Origin: Serinus canaria
Taxonomy: Eukaryota; Chordata; Aves; Passeriformes; Fringillidae
Direction of reading: 5' to 3'
DNA: 64,000 nt
NCBI RefSeq assembly: GCF_022539315.1
Contig: NC_066317.1
Coordinates: forward strand, 50,634,435-50,698,434
Shown here in pieces: positions 23,696 to 36,680 of the stretch. The notes beneath the pieces were generated by a model. That model searched no databases. It was given only the letters and a program-made list of their open reading frames with translations, and had not been told where the DNA came from. How positions within the stretch are numbered: the stretch's first letter is position 1; the number at the start of each line of letters is the position of its first letter. A program made the position numbers and the translations under genes.

Positions 23696-24615
23696 TGTTG
23701 CTGGGATTATTTCCCCTACAAAAATCTCAATTTTTAATGGGTATTAAGAAATTTAAATTACTTAACTTCTAACTAACTTCTGTTTTTTGCAGGAGGTCAA
23801 AGTAGTTCATCACAGTGATGCTTCCTCGCCCTATAATTTACAAATATGTAAGGAATAAATATTAATAAGTGTAATATTAAAATCATGGTTCAAGAGTTTT
23901 AGTGCTCTTACAAATCATAAAACATTCATAAATCTAGCTATGAAAATAGTTGTTAGTGTCTGAAAATCGCCATTAGTTTCTGAAGCTTGAGGAAACCCCA
24001 GACTGGTGCTTCTTAAAGCATGTAAATTCTTGGTCTTAGATTTGTGTTCCCTATCCCAGATGAATGAGGAAGAGACTTGTTTAAATGTTTGTCTTTCACA
24101 CTTTCCAATATTTAGCTGTTTTAACATTGCGTTAGAACAATGGAAAAAGAGCCACAGTACATAAAGCAGAGTTTGTAAGTGAAATTTACTGTAGAGAGAT
24201 TTGCAAACAAATGCACTTAGCAGAGAAACAATTTACTTGTCCTAATCTCTAAATTTCATATTTTGTATTTGAAAGTGTTGTTCAGATTAGTGAGCAGTGG
24301 TGATGTCCTATTATGTCTTACATTTGATCTTGGTATGACATCAAATATCAATGATGATACTTCTAAATATTTTTTGAAGCATACCACAATACCTGCATAA
24401 AAAATTCCAGACCCCTTGTATTTTTCTGACCTTTGTGTTAACACTATTCTGCTAATAGGTCTACACTGGCATTTTAACATAATCATTTCAAACCAAATTA
24501 AGTTATGGATGAGTGTTTGATTATTTTTCAAGGAAAGTGAATTCAAGAGATAATAGGAAGTATACTTATTTATTATTCATGCTCTAATTCTCAAAGACAT
24601 ACACATCTGAGAATT

Positions 24616-24703
24616 TGGAACCTACAAACTAAAGACTATAAACATGCTATGATCTGTTACTGTATATATTAGGAACAGAAATGAACCTTTAAGGTCCAGA
24701 AAA
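24616..24703. repeat. right arm of an 88-bp inverted repeat
   Basis: This pairs with 23345-23432 in inverted orientation. The short sequence 'acata' occurs outside both arms (about 23339-23343 and 24703-24707). This resembles a target-site duplication, but the outer ends of the arms are not exactly symmetrical and AT-rich 5-mers recur by chance. Confidence 0.9.
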
Positions 24704-25020
24704 CATACAGCTGTATTTAATGTAACTGTTGCCTATAATAACTAATTCCTAAGGAAATTTGAAATACTTTGAGAAATGGCTGATATTTAGGAGCTTAAGT
24801 TTGTGGCATAAAATATTTTACAGCACAGTGATAAAGTTAGTAGTAAATAGTAAAGTTACTTAGTAGTAGTATAAGAAAACTGTTTTATAATTGTATTTTC
24901 ATTCTTACCTTGTCATAGCACCTGATGTCGTTGATAGAGCAAATATGTTGTTCATGTTTTCTTTCAAGACTGTAATATAAATTTTATCTTAGATATGAAA
25001 TAGAATCAGACTAATAGGAC

Positions 25021-25348
25021 TGTGGTGGGTCAACATTTTCTGGCCTTCAGGTGTCCCGTAAGATGTCCTCCCACTCACCTCATCAGCAGGACAGGGGAAG
25101 AAGATAAGATTAATAACTTGCAGGTCGAGATAAAGGCATTTTAATAAAGAGAAGCAAAGGCTGCACACAGTAGCAAATTATACCAAAAATAGTTATTCTG
25201 TACTTCTTAGCAAGTAATGTCCAGCTACTTCCTTGGGAGTAGGACCTTAGTATGCATAGCAGTTGCAATCTTCATGCTGTGCAAACACTGCTAAACCAAA
25301 GGGATGATATTGGTGTGAGCCATCTGAGCTACACAGTACTACTCTATA
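25021..25348 (-). mobile_element. ERVL-type LTR fragment (antisense)
   Basis: The plus strand starts 'tgtggtgggtcaac' and continues with landmarks of the common avian ERVL-like LTR read backwards: 'catcagcaggacagggg' at about 25081, 'ggtcgagataaaggcatttt' at about 25123, 'aataaagagaagcaaaggc' at about 25143, and 'gtccagctacttccttggga' at about 25219. The minus-strand polyadenylation signal ATTAAA corresponds to 25140-25145. Similarity to the U3 part fades after about 25300, so the LTR is diverged or truncated there. The 5-mer 'aggac' precedes it (25016-25020) and recurs at 25349-25353, but the inner terminus is not canonical. It is the same LTR class as 36681-37230, in opposite orientation. 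Confidence 0.8.
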
Positions 25349-25369
25349 AGGACTTATAAATATAGGACA

Positions 25370-27344
25370 CCATTAACAAAAGCAAATTAAATATATTCCT
25401 ACCTTTTCAAACATTTTAATCAATTTAATATTATAATCACTAGGTATCTAGTATTAACAAATTAACAATCTAGTCTAATATTAACTTCTGTAGAAGATTA
25501 TCTTACTTTGGAGAAAGAAACATTAAATATTTTTTTTTTCACCTTCATTAATATTTTCAAATTGAAACACTGGATTTTGCATAGTTGCTAAGTCACAACT
25601 ACAATGAAAACAGATATTTTATCATTTTTAGTGGTGCCATTTCAGTGACTGACTTCAGTCCTCCTCCAACATTCTTCTAATTATCTATCTGCATCATCAT
25701 TTATTTTGAGTAGTTCTCTTGGCAGGTAAACTCTGTTTGAAAATCACTGCTTGTGGAAATAAATCAGCAAAGACAGCAAGATATAGACCCCCTCATTACC
25801 ATGATATTGATTTCAAGTGAACATTTATCTTGTTAGTGTTCTTTTAATTGGAATTAGCATCATTACAATCCTGATCAATTACTGTATTGTAATTTCAAAT
25901 TTTGTGCTCTCCATCTGCCCAATTAACGTGAAAGTGTGTTTTGTTTTGTTTTTCTAATCTTAGAAGCTAAGTTGAAGCAGATGCTTAGTTTCTAGAAATT
26001 AATCCATCAAGCATTTTCAGTACACGCTATTTCAAATATTAAAATCAGCTCTGTTGTACTGCAGTCAAATTTTGTCATGGCTTGATATTTAGTAAAAATA
26101 ATTAAAAATAATTTTTAGAGATGAGCAATTCCAAGATTTCTATAGTATATAATTTTTTTTTTTTAGTTGTATGTTAAGGATGGTCATTCCAAGCTCTACA
26201 CAAGATTCTGGAACTCTAAAAAAGACAATTGAGAAACAGAACAGGAGGTATTTTGGAGAATCTTAGTTGATGCTTTCACCATTTGCTTTCACCATGCATT
26301 AAATGGATCCTCAGGAAACAGCTGATTCTTTAGACCTCACATTAAGGTCTGCAATTCTTGAGTCACATTGCATGCAGTTTTTGAGTTTAAGGATGTTTTA
26401 ATACAGTGAGAAATATCTATTGTTAAACACTACACATTTCAACTGATAGGGCTGCAGTGGTTCATGACATCCTGACACATTTTCCATATTGATTTTCCTG
26501 CTTTCCTTCACTTACTATTCACTGGTTTCATCAGTACATATCAAGTGCTGATTCAAATATTTGATGTATTCATTCAGACAAGTATAACTTTCAGATGCAA
26601 TTATATTCCCAAAATGATTTTTTTTTCCCTGATGGTCTGAAACCCATATTTTCTCTTTTTTAATCTCAAAGTACATCCATTACAAAAAGGGCAGAGTACA
26701 ATGGAAGTATTAATACATTCCAAAGGAAACTCCAAAAAACTATGGTGAGAGTTTTTAACAACAGAAATAAAGTGACGCTGGCTGTCAGCACAAGAATAAG
26801 AAAAAACAGCATCCAGTTGAGGAAAAAGTTGGCATCTTTGTTGGAATTCCTGAAAATTCACAGTGAGTTTCAAGAAAAATCCCTTTGCAGAGTTTTTGGC
26901 CATCTTATGTTTAATTATCCTTTTTAAAGCCAATGCTGTGTTTAGCAGACAGAGCAAAGTGTCACTTTTTGTACCTTCACAATTGCTATTGCTCCAGAAG
27001 GCCAAGGTAACTCAGGGTCTTGTTAACAGATCTCTTGGATCTATTAGAGTGAAATTAGAATGAAATAGAAATATTAGAGTGAAATAACACTGAATTATTT
27101 GTGTTTATAAAAACATATACTTAGGTGGGTATGTATATAGGTAGGTATGTATATAGGGTTTCTGTTAGAACAATTTAGTTACAGTGGAAAGGAGGTATTG
27201 ATCATTATTAATAGTAATATGTAATAGTAATGTGGGCATGAAAATAACACTTAAGAAAATGTATAAGGAAAAGAAAGAACAAATAAGAGTAGAAAGGTAT
27301 CACTACATGTGTGTCCCATGATGAGACTTGATTGTTGCAATTTA
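25370..27344. other. unique AT-rich DNA, no gene seen
   Basis: I see no recognised repeat. A 134-codon minus-strand frame (26601-27005) has an ordinary amino-acid mix but no start context, splice context or motif that I recognise. A short imperfect 'taggtaggtatgtata' repeat occurs at 27121-27160. Confidence 0.5.
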
Positions 27345-27840
27345 GATGTCCATTGGCTGAAATGACGGTCACAGTCTTGATTGTTTGGGGGGTGGATGAA
27401 GCCCAGGGAACACAAAGTTCAGTGGGTTGATGCATGTTTAGATTCACTTAGGAACACACAGGTACCTCCCCTGGAGGGAGTTTTACACTGTCTGTTGCAA
27501 CACTGTGGACTGTGCTGGTGGAAGGCCCCAGAAATAGGTTTTGTGGATATTTTGGGTGTCTTTGGTGGTTTATGACACCTTCTAAGACATGACAGATGTC
27601 TCATGTCAGTGTAATTGAGCCAATTATGCCCCATCTGAAGGGATGAGTAATGTGATGCCTTCCTTTCAGGGGGAAGCTTTACAAGTGAACCAGTTGTGTA
27701 AGGGAAGACATTGGCATGATAAAAACTATCCCACCACACATCATCTGCCTCTTATAGACCTCTTCCCTCTGGCTCAAACTCCAGCTTGTTGCTAAATAAG
27801 CCTTGATTTGTTGTGGACATCGTCAGGTGCCCATGCCCTC
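27345..27840 (+). mobile_element. possible LTR-derived segment containing the 81-bp block
   Basis: This region is richer in GC than its flanks. Near its 3' side it carries a TATA-like 'cttatagacc' (about 27752) and, 40 bp on, 'gctaaataagccttgatttg', which resembles the R-U5 junction of an LTR with a mutated AATAAA. It contains the second copy of the 81-bp block (27452-27532). I could not find TG...CA ends with a target-site duplication, so the boundaries are rough. A 106-codon minus-strand frame at 27419-27739 has no motif. Confidence 0.35.
27452..27532 (+). repeat. 81-bp dispersed block, copy 2
   Basis: This matches 23450-23530 at 78 of 81 positions, gapless and in the same orientation, 4002 bp downstream. 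It lies within a possible LTR-like segment, whereas copy 1 lies just inside an inverted-repeat arm. The shared boundaries are sharp on both sides. Confidence 0.92.
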
Positions 27841-30800
27841 TGCACCTGAGCTGTTACTTTATACATTGACAAAGCTCATGGCCCATTGTTTGAGTCATTT
27901 ACCATTAACTTTACAGCCTCTCAAGGATTCCAGTCAGAATAATTTTTTTTCTAGTCAGTCAGTACATATCAAGACAAGGAGTTTTAGTCCTATGGACCTG
28001 CAATGGAAACTCCATCTATCCTAGCAAAGTTTGGTGTCATAATTAAAAAGACTAGAAACATGGCATCTGGGTTTATTTCTAAGGGAAATGGGAGAAAAGT
28101 TGTTTTATATTTACATTGAGAATCCCTTTCCTCTAAAGTACTGGCTTCATTTTATGTGTTGCAGATCCACAAAATATTCTAAGACACTGGTTGAATAGTC
28201 TGCTAATTGGCTAAATAGGTTGAAGATGTTTAAAATAAACTAAATATGTATCTAAAAATGCATAGAATACAGAACATATCTGAAAATATTTCTATCTCGG
28301 AGCAGAGAATTAAAAAATATTGTGAATAATATTGAACTTAAATACTCTCACAATACCTGCATTTCCCATCCTCCACCAAGTCTATCCTAATTCCATTGTG
28401 TACACTGTTTTGGTTTTAGTTACTAATACGACACGAGAAACTAGAGGTTATTGACCAAACATTTTTACAAATGTGCCAACTTTGCATGTTCCCATATTTT
28501 CTCCTTATATATTTTTTTTTTACTTTGCTTTAAATCTCTTACACTAATCTCTTACAATTATTAACTATATTTCACTCAAACTTTTGAAAATTCTAATTCC
28601 AATCTGGCAGTAAAGGCATAAGCATAATGTCCTTATAGTAATAGTTTCAGAGGTTTTTTAAAAATTTAAGTTTCAGAGGTTTTTAAAAATTTAAGTAAAG
28701 TTTTATGAAGATAAGAACAAAATATACCTGAAAAAATAGTATTTTATGCACCAGTTATACACCTGCCCTCAAATGAACAAGAAGGTACTTTACAAAATAA
28801 ATATATATACACAGCATAATATATATACATACCAGAAACATTGCTGATTTTCTACTTATGGAACTATATTTAAGACTATCCAATTGAGAATGTCAATCAA
28901 ATAGCATTTTAGCAAATGTGAAAATACAGAAATTTTCTTTTATGTTTGAGAAACTGGAGATGACTTTCAAGACTTTCAATTGGCTTTGAAACATTGCATC
29001 AAAATATTTTAATTTCATTAGTCATAAAGATATTGTGTTCAAGAATCAGCAGTGAGGATTATTTTCAAAAAATAACACATTTCAAACTTTAAATGCAATA
29101 ATGTTTTTAATTAATAGCTTTGGTATATTAAGTTCAGTAATTTGTTTTCCATTTTTAGAAAATCCCCTTCCTCAGTAGGTATTTTAAATCAAGTTTTAGC
29201 ATATTTAAAATATTTTGTTCCCTCCGTGGTTTAAAAACTAATATATATTAAGCATGTACATAGGTGTATATAATATATAATCAAATAGATTTAATTTAAT
29301 TACCTTTAATAAATGTATATATGTGTTTAGAATGAAATCCAAAAATAACAATGAGAACTTAGATGTGTATGAATATAGTCTGACTTTTATGAAGTTAAGG
29401 AGCTAAAGTTTCATGCAAATTATTAAATTGTTACTAAGGAGACAATTCTGCACACAAGTGTCTGTTTTAAAAGTTAGTTTTCAATTAGCAATTTTTTTCT
29501 TACCTTTATCTTATTCCATCACAACTCTATCACATCTTATACAGGATTTGCCAGAGTGTAAAAAAAGCAATGAGATGGTTTTGAACTTTTTATGCAGCAC
29601 ACAGTTTGACTGCTGGAGACACAAAATGATCCATATGAGCTGCTCAACATAAAATGCCTTTCCTTTATTTTCTGACATATTTTTCCCCTTTTTCAGTTTA
29701 TAAGTTGAAGCACAGTCATTAAACAATAAAATATTTTAGGATTCACAGAACCACATTTGAAGCTCTTCTTTCAAATTTTGCACTGACTTTTGGAAGAGAT
29801 TTTGTAACCTGTTTTTATTTCATGACCATTTTTTCTCTATCAGCTAGACATCAAAGCATCTGAACTGATGCTCCAAAACAAGTTTTTTCTTCCATCTTCA
29901 CTTCTCTTCTCAATCTGTCATTTGCATTTTGAGTCTACCTCAGATATCCTAGTTTTGGCAAAAATAGCCTGAGAATTAATGAAACTGACAAAAGTAGTGT
30001 ACATAATGTGAAATTTCATGTCCCCTTAAGTTCATTTTTGTGAAAGTTAAGGCATTTTTCAAATATGATCTTGAAGTGGAAATTTCAAGCAAATTTCTTA
30101 GCACAACAAAAATAACATATCTAAACCATATTTGACTTCAAGAAGAAAATATTTATTATACTGTCCTAGAATTTCTCATGACATAAAGTTCTAGAATGTT
30201 GAAGGCTAAATAAGTCTCAGGGGAATTTGGGGATGTGTATATTTTTATTTATTTGCATTTGCTAATGGTTTTCTTAAAGAAACGTACAGAAGAAAAAGAA
30301 ATAGCTCTAGCAATCTTAAATTAATCACTATGGAAAAACGTGGAGTTTTGTAAATTGATAAAAAGTTGTATGTTGCAAAGATAAACAGAAAGTATATATA
30401 TATCATTATGAAACAAATTTAAACAATATATTTTCTCTTGGTAATTATATCAGATCTCTGAAAGTAGATAGATATATATGCAATGGGGCATGCTTGTATT
30501 TTCTTTTTTTATTCCTTTTTTTGTCTGTGCAGGTATCAAAAATGACTACCACTCTTCTTCATGGTGAAGCTGGTATTTATGATTGCAACTTTCATGGGAA
30601 GGTGTATGGTCTCTTAATGTGTCTTAGCATTATTTGTGTAACAATTCTAAGAGGCTAAAGAATCAAGTTTGGAGCCTCAAAATATCCTATATTTGGCATT
30701 ACACAGATCTGGAAATATTTTTAATCCTTAAATGAAGTCTGGTTCAAGATGTTTTTGAGCATATGGCTACACTCATATAGACAAGGAATGGTTACTGAGG

Positions 30801-33145
30801 TTTAAAATAATTGTTTTGGAGATACTAAAGTATTAACTGTACCAAATAAGCTGTAGAGTCTTTTAAGATGAAAATAAATCACCCATTCTGAGGAAATCGA
30901 GGAAAAAAAATATTTGTTTCTCAGTTTATTTTATTTAATCCCTTAAAAACCCCAGAATGTCAAAAAACAATCAAAACCATTCCGGATTGAAAGACAATCA
31001 AATTCTCAGATTTGCTGATAAGAAGTGAAGTCCTTTTTTGAATAGAACTGTTAAGAAGGTCTACTTCTAGTGCAGAGGAGCAGCACTCACAATTTAACCA
31101 GTTTCCACTAAGAAGCAAACATCTTCTATGGTTTGAAACTGTGCTTTTGATATTGTTTGCATAAAAAAGTAGTGATTTGCAGCAGCAGAGCAATTTGTAG
31201 TTTCACATCTTCTAGTTGTTAAGACCTCCTTACTTCTTTTCTTATCTTCCTAGTACACACAGTAAAATCTCATCCCACTTTTTTTAATCATCCTTTGGTT
31301 ATTGCCAGAGCAAATATCCTGGGGGGGAAAGTCTCACAACATTCTTATTTACTATTGCAATATATACATTTATTTTTGGTTCTGTCTAAAGGGAAGGAGA
31401 AATTATTTCCACAACAATGTACTGGCAAGGTCAAGCCAGTTTGGTGTTTTACTTCTGCAATGGTCTGCTAGTGCTGACTTTGAATTCTCATGATCTGACC
31501 TGGTATTGCTTTATACTACAAAAGTTCTGTTGTAGAGGATGATAAGGGAAGGATTACTACAGGGAAGTCATCTTATTACTGCCCAGGAGCCACAGTCCTA
31601 AGGGCTGGGTTGATAAAGAGGAGTTAACTGAGTCACCTAGGAAGTTAAATCACTCATTCAAGGCTGCAATGAGGTTTAGAAGCAGATTTTCTTCAGTCAG
31701 ATCTCCATTGCTACCATGGCCCACTCTAGTCACAGACCTGGTTGTTTATTTCTAATCTAGAAGCAATTAAAAAGATAATTAGGAAGAATTATCTTATTTC
31801 TTGATATTCGGCAGGGGAAAAAATAGTATTAATTCTGCATTACTGTTATGGATGAAGGGCACAGAAAAATGTAATGTAAAAAGAAAATTACTAATAATAT
31901 GAAAAAAAATTAAGTAGATTTCATAAGTTTGCTTGAAAAAAGATTTCAAGATGGTAACTTGGTCTCCTCATTTGTCTCACACAGACAGACAAATTTAGGC
32001 AGATATTTGTGCGTAAAATACAAACTGGGCAACAAGACTTCCTTCAAACAGAGCTAAAGGATAAGATTACTGAAGACAGTGACATAGTCCCCAACCAGTG
32101 ACTTTTTTATTTAGTGGAAATAAAATTGGCAGATTATTTTTACACCACTTACATTTTTAACCTAAAACTAATTAATTGTTTTTTTGCCACAAAGATTTGC
32201 CCCAAAAGCATGAGATGGTGAAAGCAGAGAATGGATTTATTATTTCCACATAACAGGTATGCTCATTTGTCTTTTTCAAGCTCAAGCCCAATACTCTACA
32301 TAACATTTAGAAGATATCATTTTTAAAAATTGGTTGATGTTAGTATTTATTCAAAGTCAATCTAGGAATAAGCATAGTTTTGTGACTGGAAATACTTAAA
32401 GTGCTGAGAGTTTGTATTTTTTTTCTTTTCTGTTTTATAGTGAAATTAAAAGTGCTAGACTGTTTAAAAAGCTGTCCATGTCCATAAATGTTTAGCATCC
32501 TTACTAGTGCAGAAACCTCTCTATAAAAGGCTTTTCTTCCACTTTTGTTATTTTCAAATAGTTATTTTCTTTTTAAGGAGATAGCTATAATCACAAAAAA
32601 ACAGGGTTTGAAAAGCATCTGTTGAATCCACTTATCAGGCAAACATCAGGCTTAAGGATATATTTAGCAATGTAAATTTGTTTATTTATTTGGTTTAAGA
32701 GAAGAGAATTTAAGCATAGATCATGATTATATGTTATTTTAGTTATGTAGCACTTCAAAAATAAACTTTATGAGACTAAGATATCAGAAATGGCAAATGA
32801 GTGCAGACATTTCCTTAATTATCTTCTGTAAATTTAAATTAAATGCAGTAATGGGAATAATCTGTATATGTTCTTATATTATATATTACCTGAGAAATTA
32901 TTTTGTTAAGGAAATATCCCAAAACATTAAATGGATTTGAAAGTGTTTGAATGCTTTTAGGTTCAGAAAAAATATCAATTTTTGGTATTCCAAATGTATC
33001 ACAATTATGCATTATATTTGAGAGAGGACCAAAAATCTGAGAAGTGGTCATTATTTTATCCCTATTCATGGAATAACAGTGTTGGTTTTGCCAGAATTTC
33101 CAATAAGTCATGACCTATTTTATTACTGAAAATATTTTAAATTAT
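27841..33145. other. unique AT-rich DNA, no gene seen
   Basis: More than 5 kb with no recognised transposon or exon. There is a 26-bp local tandem duplication at 28644-28694 and TA-rich patches around 28800-28830 and 29240-29280. A short stretch at 31625-31690 faintly recalls the MIR SINE core but is too weak to call. Confidence 0.55.
28644..28694. repeat. tandem duplication, period 26
   Basis: The unit beginning 'gtttcagaggtttttt' and ending 'aaatttaa' occurs at 28644-28669 and 28670-28694. The second copy has one T fewer in the T-run. Confidence 0.9.
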
Positions 33146-33340
33146 AGAATCTTTACAGTTGGAAAAGACCTCCAAGGTCATCAAACTCAACAGCTAAAGT
33201 AGCAGCATCTTGTTCACCACTGAATCATGTCTCCAAGTGCTACATCCACAAGCATTTTGAACACTTCCAAAGCTGGTGATTCCCCAGGCAGCTTGTTCCA
33301 AATAATATGTCAAAAAATGTTTCTCCCTTGCTTCATAACA
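33146..33340 (-). mobile_element. CR1 LINE 3' end (antisense, short)
   Basis: On the plus strand this is the reverse complement of a CR1 3' end: 'atagaatctttacagttgga', 'aaagacctccaaggtcatc', 'tgaatcatgtctccaagtgc', 'ccaggcagcttgttccaa' and 'atgtttctcccttgcttcat'. It is 5'-truncated near 33340. Confidence 0.88.
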
Positions 33341-33363
33341 TAGCATTGATTTAAATATTCCAA

Positions 33364-33437
33364 ATTAGTAAACAGATTAAGTAGAAAACAAGATATTAAA
33401 ATTAGTAAACAGATTAAGTAGAAAACAAGATATTAAA
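33364..33437. repeat. perfect tandem duplication of 37 bp
   Basis: The 37-bp unit that starts 'attagtaaacagattaag' and ends 'agatattaaa' occurs twice head to tail (33364-33400 and 33401-33437) with no mismatches. It begins about 24 bp beyond the truncated end of an antisense CR1 copy. Confidence 0.95.
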
Positions 33438-36400
33438 ACAGTTATAAATAAAATGTTTTGTAAAATTACTCAAAGGATAGCTACCAAAGATTTCAAAATT
33501 TCACCTGCCCTGAAGACTCCTGAGTGGAGTACTTTGGGTAAACAATTAACAGTGTTCTGGTATGTGTTGCCATACAAAATCAAGCCAGAGGGATCTAAAT
33601 TTAGTAAGAAAATAGGACCAGCATTTGCTGAATTTACTTAAATTAATGGAGAGATATCTGTCAATGCCAATGACTGTTGAGTAACACCTATTGAGTTATG
33701 AAGGTGATTTTTTTTGTCATTGAATGTCTGCTAATATAATTGAAAGTGCTTAAATTTAGCTATCTTCATAGGATTTTGAGTCAATATATAATTTTCAGTT
33801 GTAAGATTAGGATGTCTGGTGTTGATTTAAGTAAAACTGAAGCTACAATTGTATTTCTAGTTATCAATTTAGGTTATTATATAATGACTTGCTCAAAATT
33901 GTCTCTAGCATTTCTTACAGGGTTTTTTGATTATTTAATTGTTCTAGTCCAAATTACAAATATGTAACTATATATGCTTTATTTATCTTTCTTTTTCTCA
34001 GATCACATAAATTCAAAAATAACTAGTACATGAGGAAAAAGCTAGTGCGTAATTAATCTTTTTGGGTAGGTTGTTGTGGTTTTTTGTCACAAACTACTAA
34101 AAACTTGATGACAGAAAACAGAGAAGGGAAAAATATAAAACTCATATTTTTTCTGATTTGCTTCAGAAGAATAAATTTGTCTAATTTTCATTGTCTAGTT
34201 TGTGGTCTACTCATACTAATATTTTTTTTCTACTCATACTTTATAATTTTTTTTCGTAATTTGTCACATTTATGTCATTTTTGGGAAGGTTATGTTGGTG
34301 AAGGTTAAGGAACTGGCACCCTGTTTTCTCTTTAACACTTTTCCCCTGACATAATGAACATCTTTTCTCCACTTTTGCTATAGTCAGCACTGGCTGGGAT
34401 CTAATAAAGCAAGGTCTTTAACAGCTCAAAATTGTCCATGACATTGTCTTGTCAGTTGTATTAGACCTTGAATGGCACAGACTATGAAAATCTTTCAAAG
34501 ACATTTTGACAGAGTGGCAGAATGTTTATAAAACTAGCAAAATTTTATATCACTTTAAGATACATAAACTATAATGAAAACTACTTGCCAGGCTATTGGA
34601 TCATATCTTCTACAATATTTATTTCCAAGGTTAATGCTTGTTGACTTTGCCGCATAATGTGTATTGACAGTGGGGATTCAGTGCCACACAAAAGCTTAAA
34701 GATCCTCTCATAGCAGTTTTAGATCAGCAGCTTTTTGTATGCTTTTTCTATGCTTTCTGAGCAATAAAGTGTGTTCTTATATTCATGAGCACAGTATTTG
34801 TCAGCTAAGTTCTGTAAAGCCTAAGGACGTGTATAAATTTAAATGCATTGACATGAGACGAATTTTTTTTCAATGTGCCATAGCAAAAGTATATAAAATA
34901 TATTTTTAGACTCTTTATGTATGCATTGTTTGTGCAAGAACACAATTAAAATTAAGCATTTACCAAATTTTTAAAAGAAAATATTATATTAGGAATCATG
35001 GGAGAAAAGGCAGATTTTCCATGCTTTTTGCTAAAACTTCAAATTAATATCCATTTGAAATAACCATGAACAAGTTACTCAGGTTCTAAAAACATGACTT
35101 AAGTTTCTGTAAATTAAACACTGAATTCAATAATATCAAGTCAATTTCATCAGCAGATGTTAATGACTTAAATGTTTTACTTTATGTAAATGTTAATTTG
35201 GAAATTTATTAGAGAGGGAGAAATTCACTCAGATTTTATTCTATAGTAGGAATTTCTTCTGCTATTGAAAACACTGTCTATCATACAGGACAAAATAAAA
35301 GCAGTTTCTAACTTTAATTTTCATTTATTCTGGAAAGGAAAGATGAAAAATATGTATCTTGGCTTGCTTTGCGTTTTTGCAGAAGAAGGGAAGAGACACA
35401 GTTGTCAATAATAAAAATGAAGTAATTTGTTTGAAGGAAAGTAAAAGTGACAATGTCCAATAAAAGCAAACATACTAATCATCTCCATCATCAACATCAT
35501 CACTGTGAAATTTGAGAAAGAAAATATTTCTGATCCTTCATTCTAGAAGGCTGCACAAACTTTTATGCAGGTAAATTATGCCCTAACTTAGTTAAAATAA
35601 TATTTTCAAAGGAGGACATTTTCTTAGAAGTCTGAACAAAGCTATAAAATATTTAGAATGTGTCCAGGCTATTAAGGTATGAGTTCAAAGATTGCAGTAA
35701 TACAGAAAATATGTATTATATCAGTGGTATGATACTCTTTCATTCCTTGTCACGAAATATACTTGAAAATATCATGAAACCCAGCATCACAACCAGACTC
35801 CCACAGAAGGGCATGCTGGGAATTTCAATATTTTTTTGCAACATTTACATGTAGCTGGAATCTAAAAGAGAAGAATTTCTTATCCATTTAATAAAGGCCG
35901 CCATTATCCTCATTAATTCCATTTAACATGGGAGTTTGCCTCATGGGAGTTTTACCAACAAAATCATTGGTAAATTTTATTAAGTATCCCTTAGATTTCC
36001 TTTCTGTTGCCTAAAAATTAACCTTTCACTTATATACAAGAGAACATATTTTTAAAAAAGAAATATTAAAATGTATTTTTTTTAAAAGCAAAAAAAAAAT
36101 TTTTTCTCAGTCATGAAGTAATTTCATTAATTTAAGGGATTTTATCTAGTCAAAAGTAGGATTAAGAATGGTATATTCCAATAGTTGCATTTCTATAACC
36201 TCAGGACAGACAACCATCTGGTACTTCCTGGCTAAACTTGTGTCCTTCACAAACACAGTTTGTGATTATAGATGGTCTCTTAGATGTTTGTACTCATGTC
36301 CATCTGTTCATATGGCATTATGCCTGCATGCAAGTCAGTCTCTTCACTGATTCACTGGTGCCGGACACTGGCGAGTTGAGATTGTCCATCTGCATAAAAC

Positions 36401-36680
36401 TGCAGTTGCCATATTTTTTAGCTGCACATAGCTGCCTCAGTGTCATCAGTTTCATGATGGACTGACATACTGCTGGACATATAATTACAGAGTGATGAAA
36501 TTGCACCTTAGAATCAGTCCATTAATACTCGTGAAATTGTCAAAAGCAGTGATAAATCCCTCTAAAGCAGGGTAATCTGGTGATCAAAAAATTCACTTAC
36601 TCCTGTAATCCACTCAACACCATGACAAGTTTTATTAGCTGGAATCAAGTGTAGGCCAAATGAGAAGTATTTTGAAAGAA
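33438..36680. other. unique AT-rich DNA, no gene seen
   Basis: I see no recognised repeat or exon. A patch at 36340-36480 has slightly higher GC and two CpG sites, with a 62-codon minus-strand frame (36318-36506), but no recognisable protein or splice structure. Confidence 0.5.

Noticed and set aside
25016..25353. AGGAC target-site duplication for the antisense ERVL-type LTR
   Set aside because: The 5-mer recurs nearby more than once and the inner LTR terminus is not canonical, so it cannot be accepted as a true duplication.
26601..27005. 134-codon minus-strand open frame
   Set aside because: No recognised domain, no exon structure and AT-driven composition.
31625..31690. MIR-like ancient SINE core
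   Set aside because: Only a faint resemblance to the MIR core by eye; not enough matching positions to call.
36318..36506. 62-codon minus-strand frame in a patch with two CpG sites
   Set aside because: Too short, unrecognised, and no splice sites that frame it.
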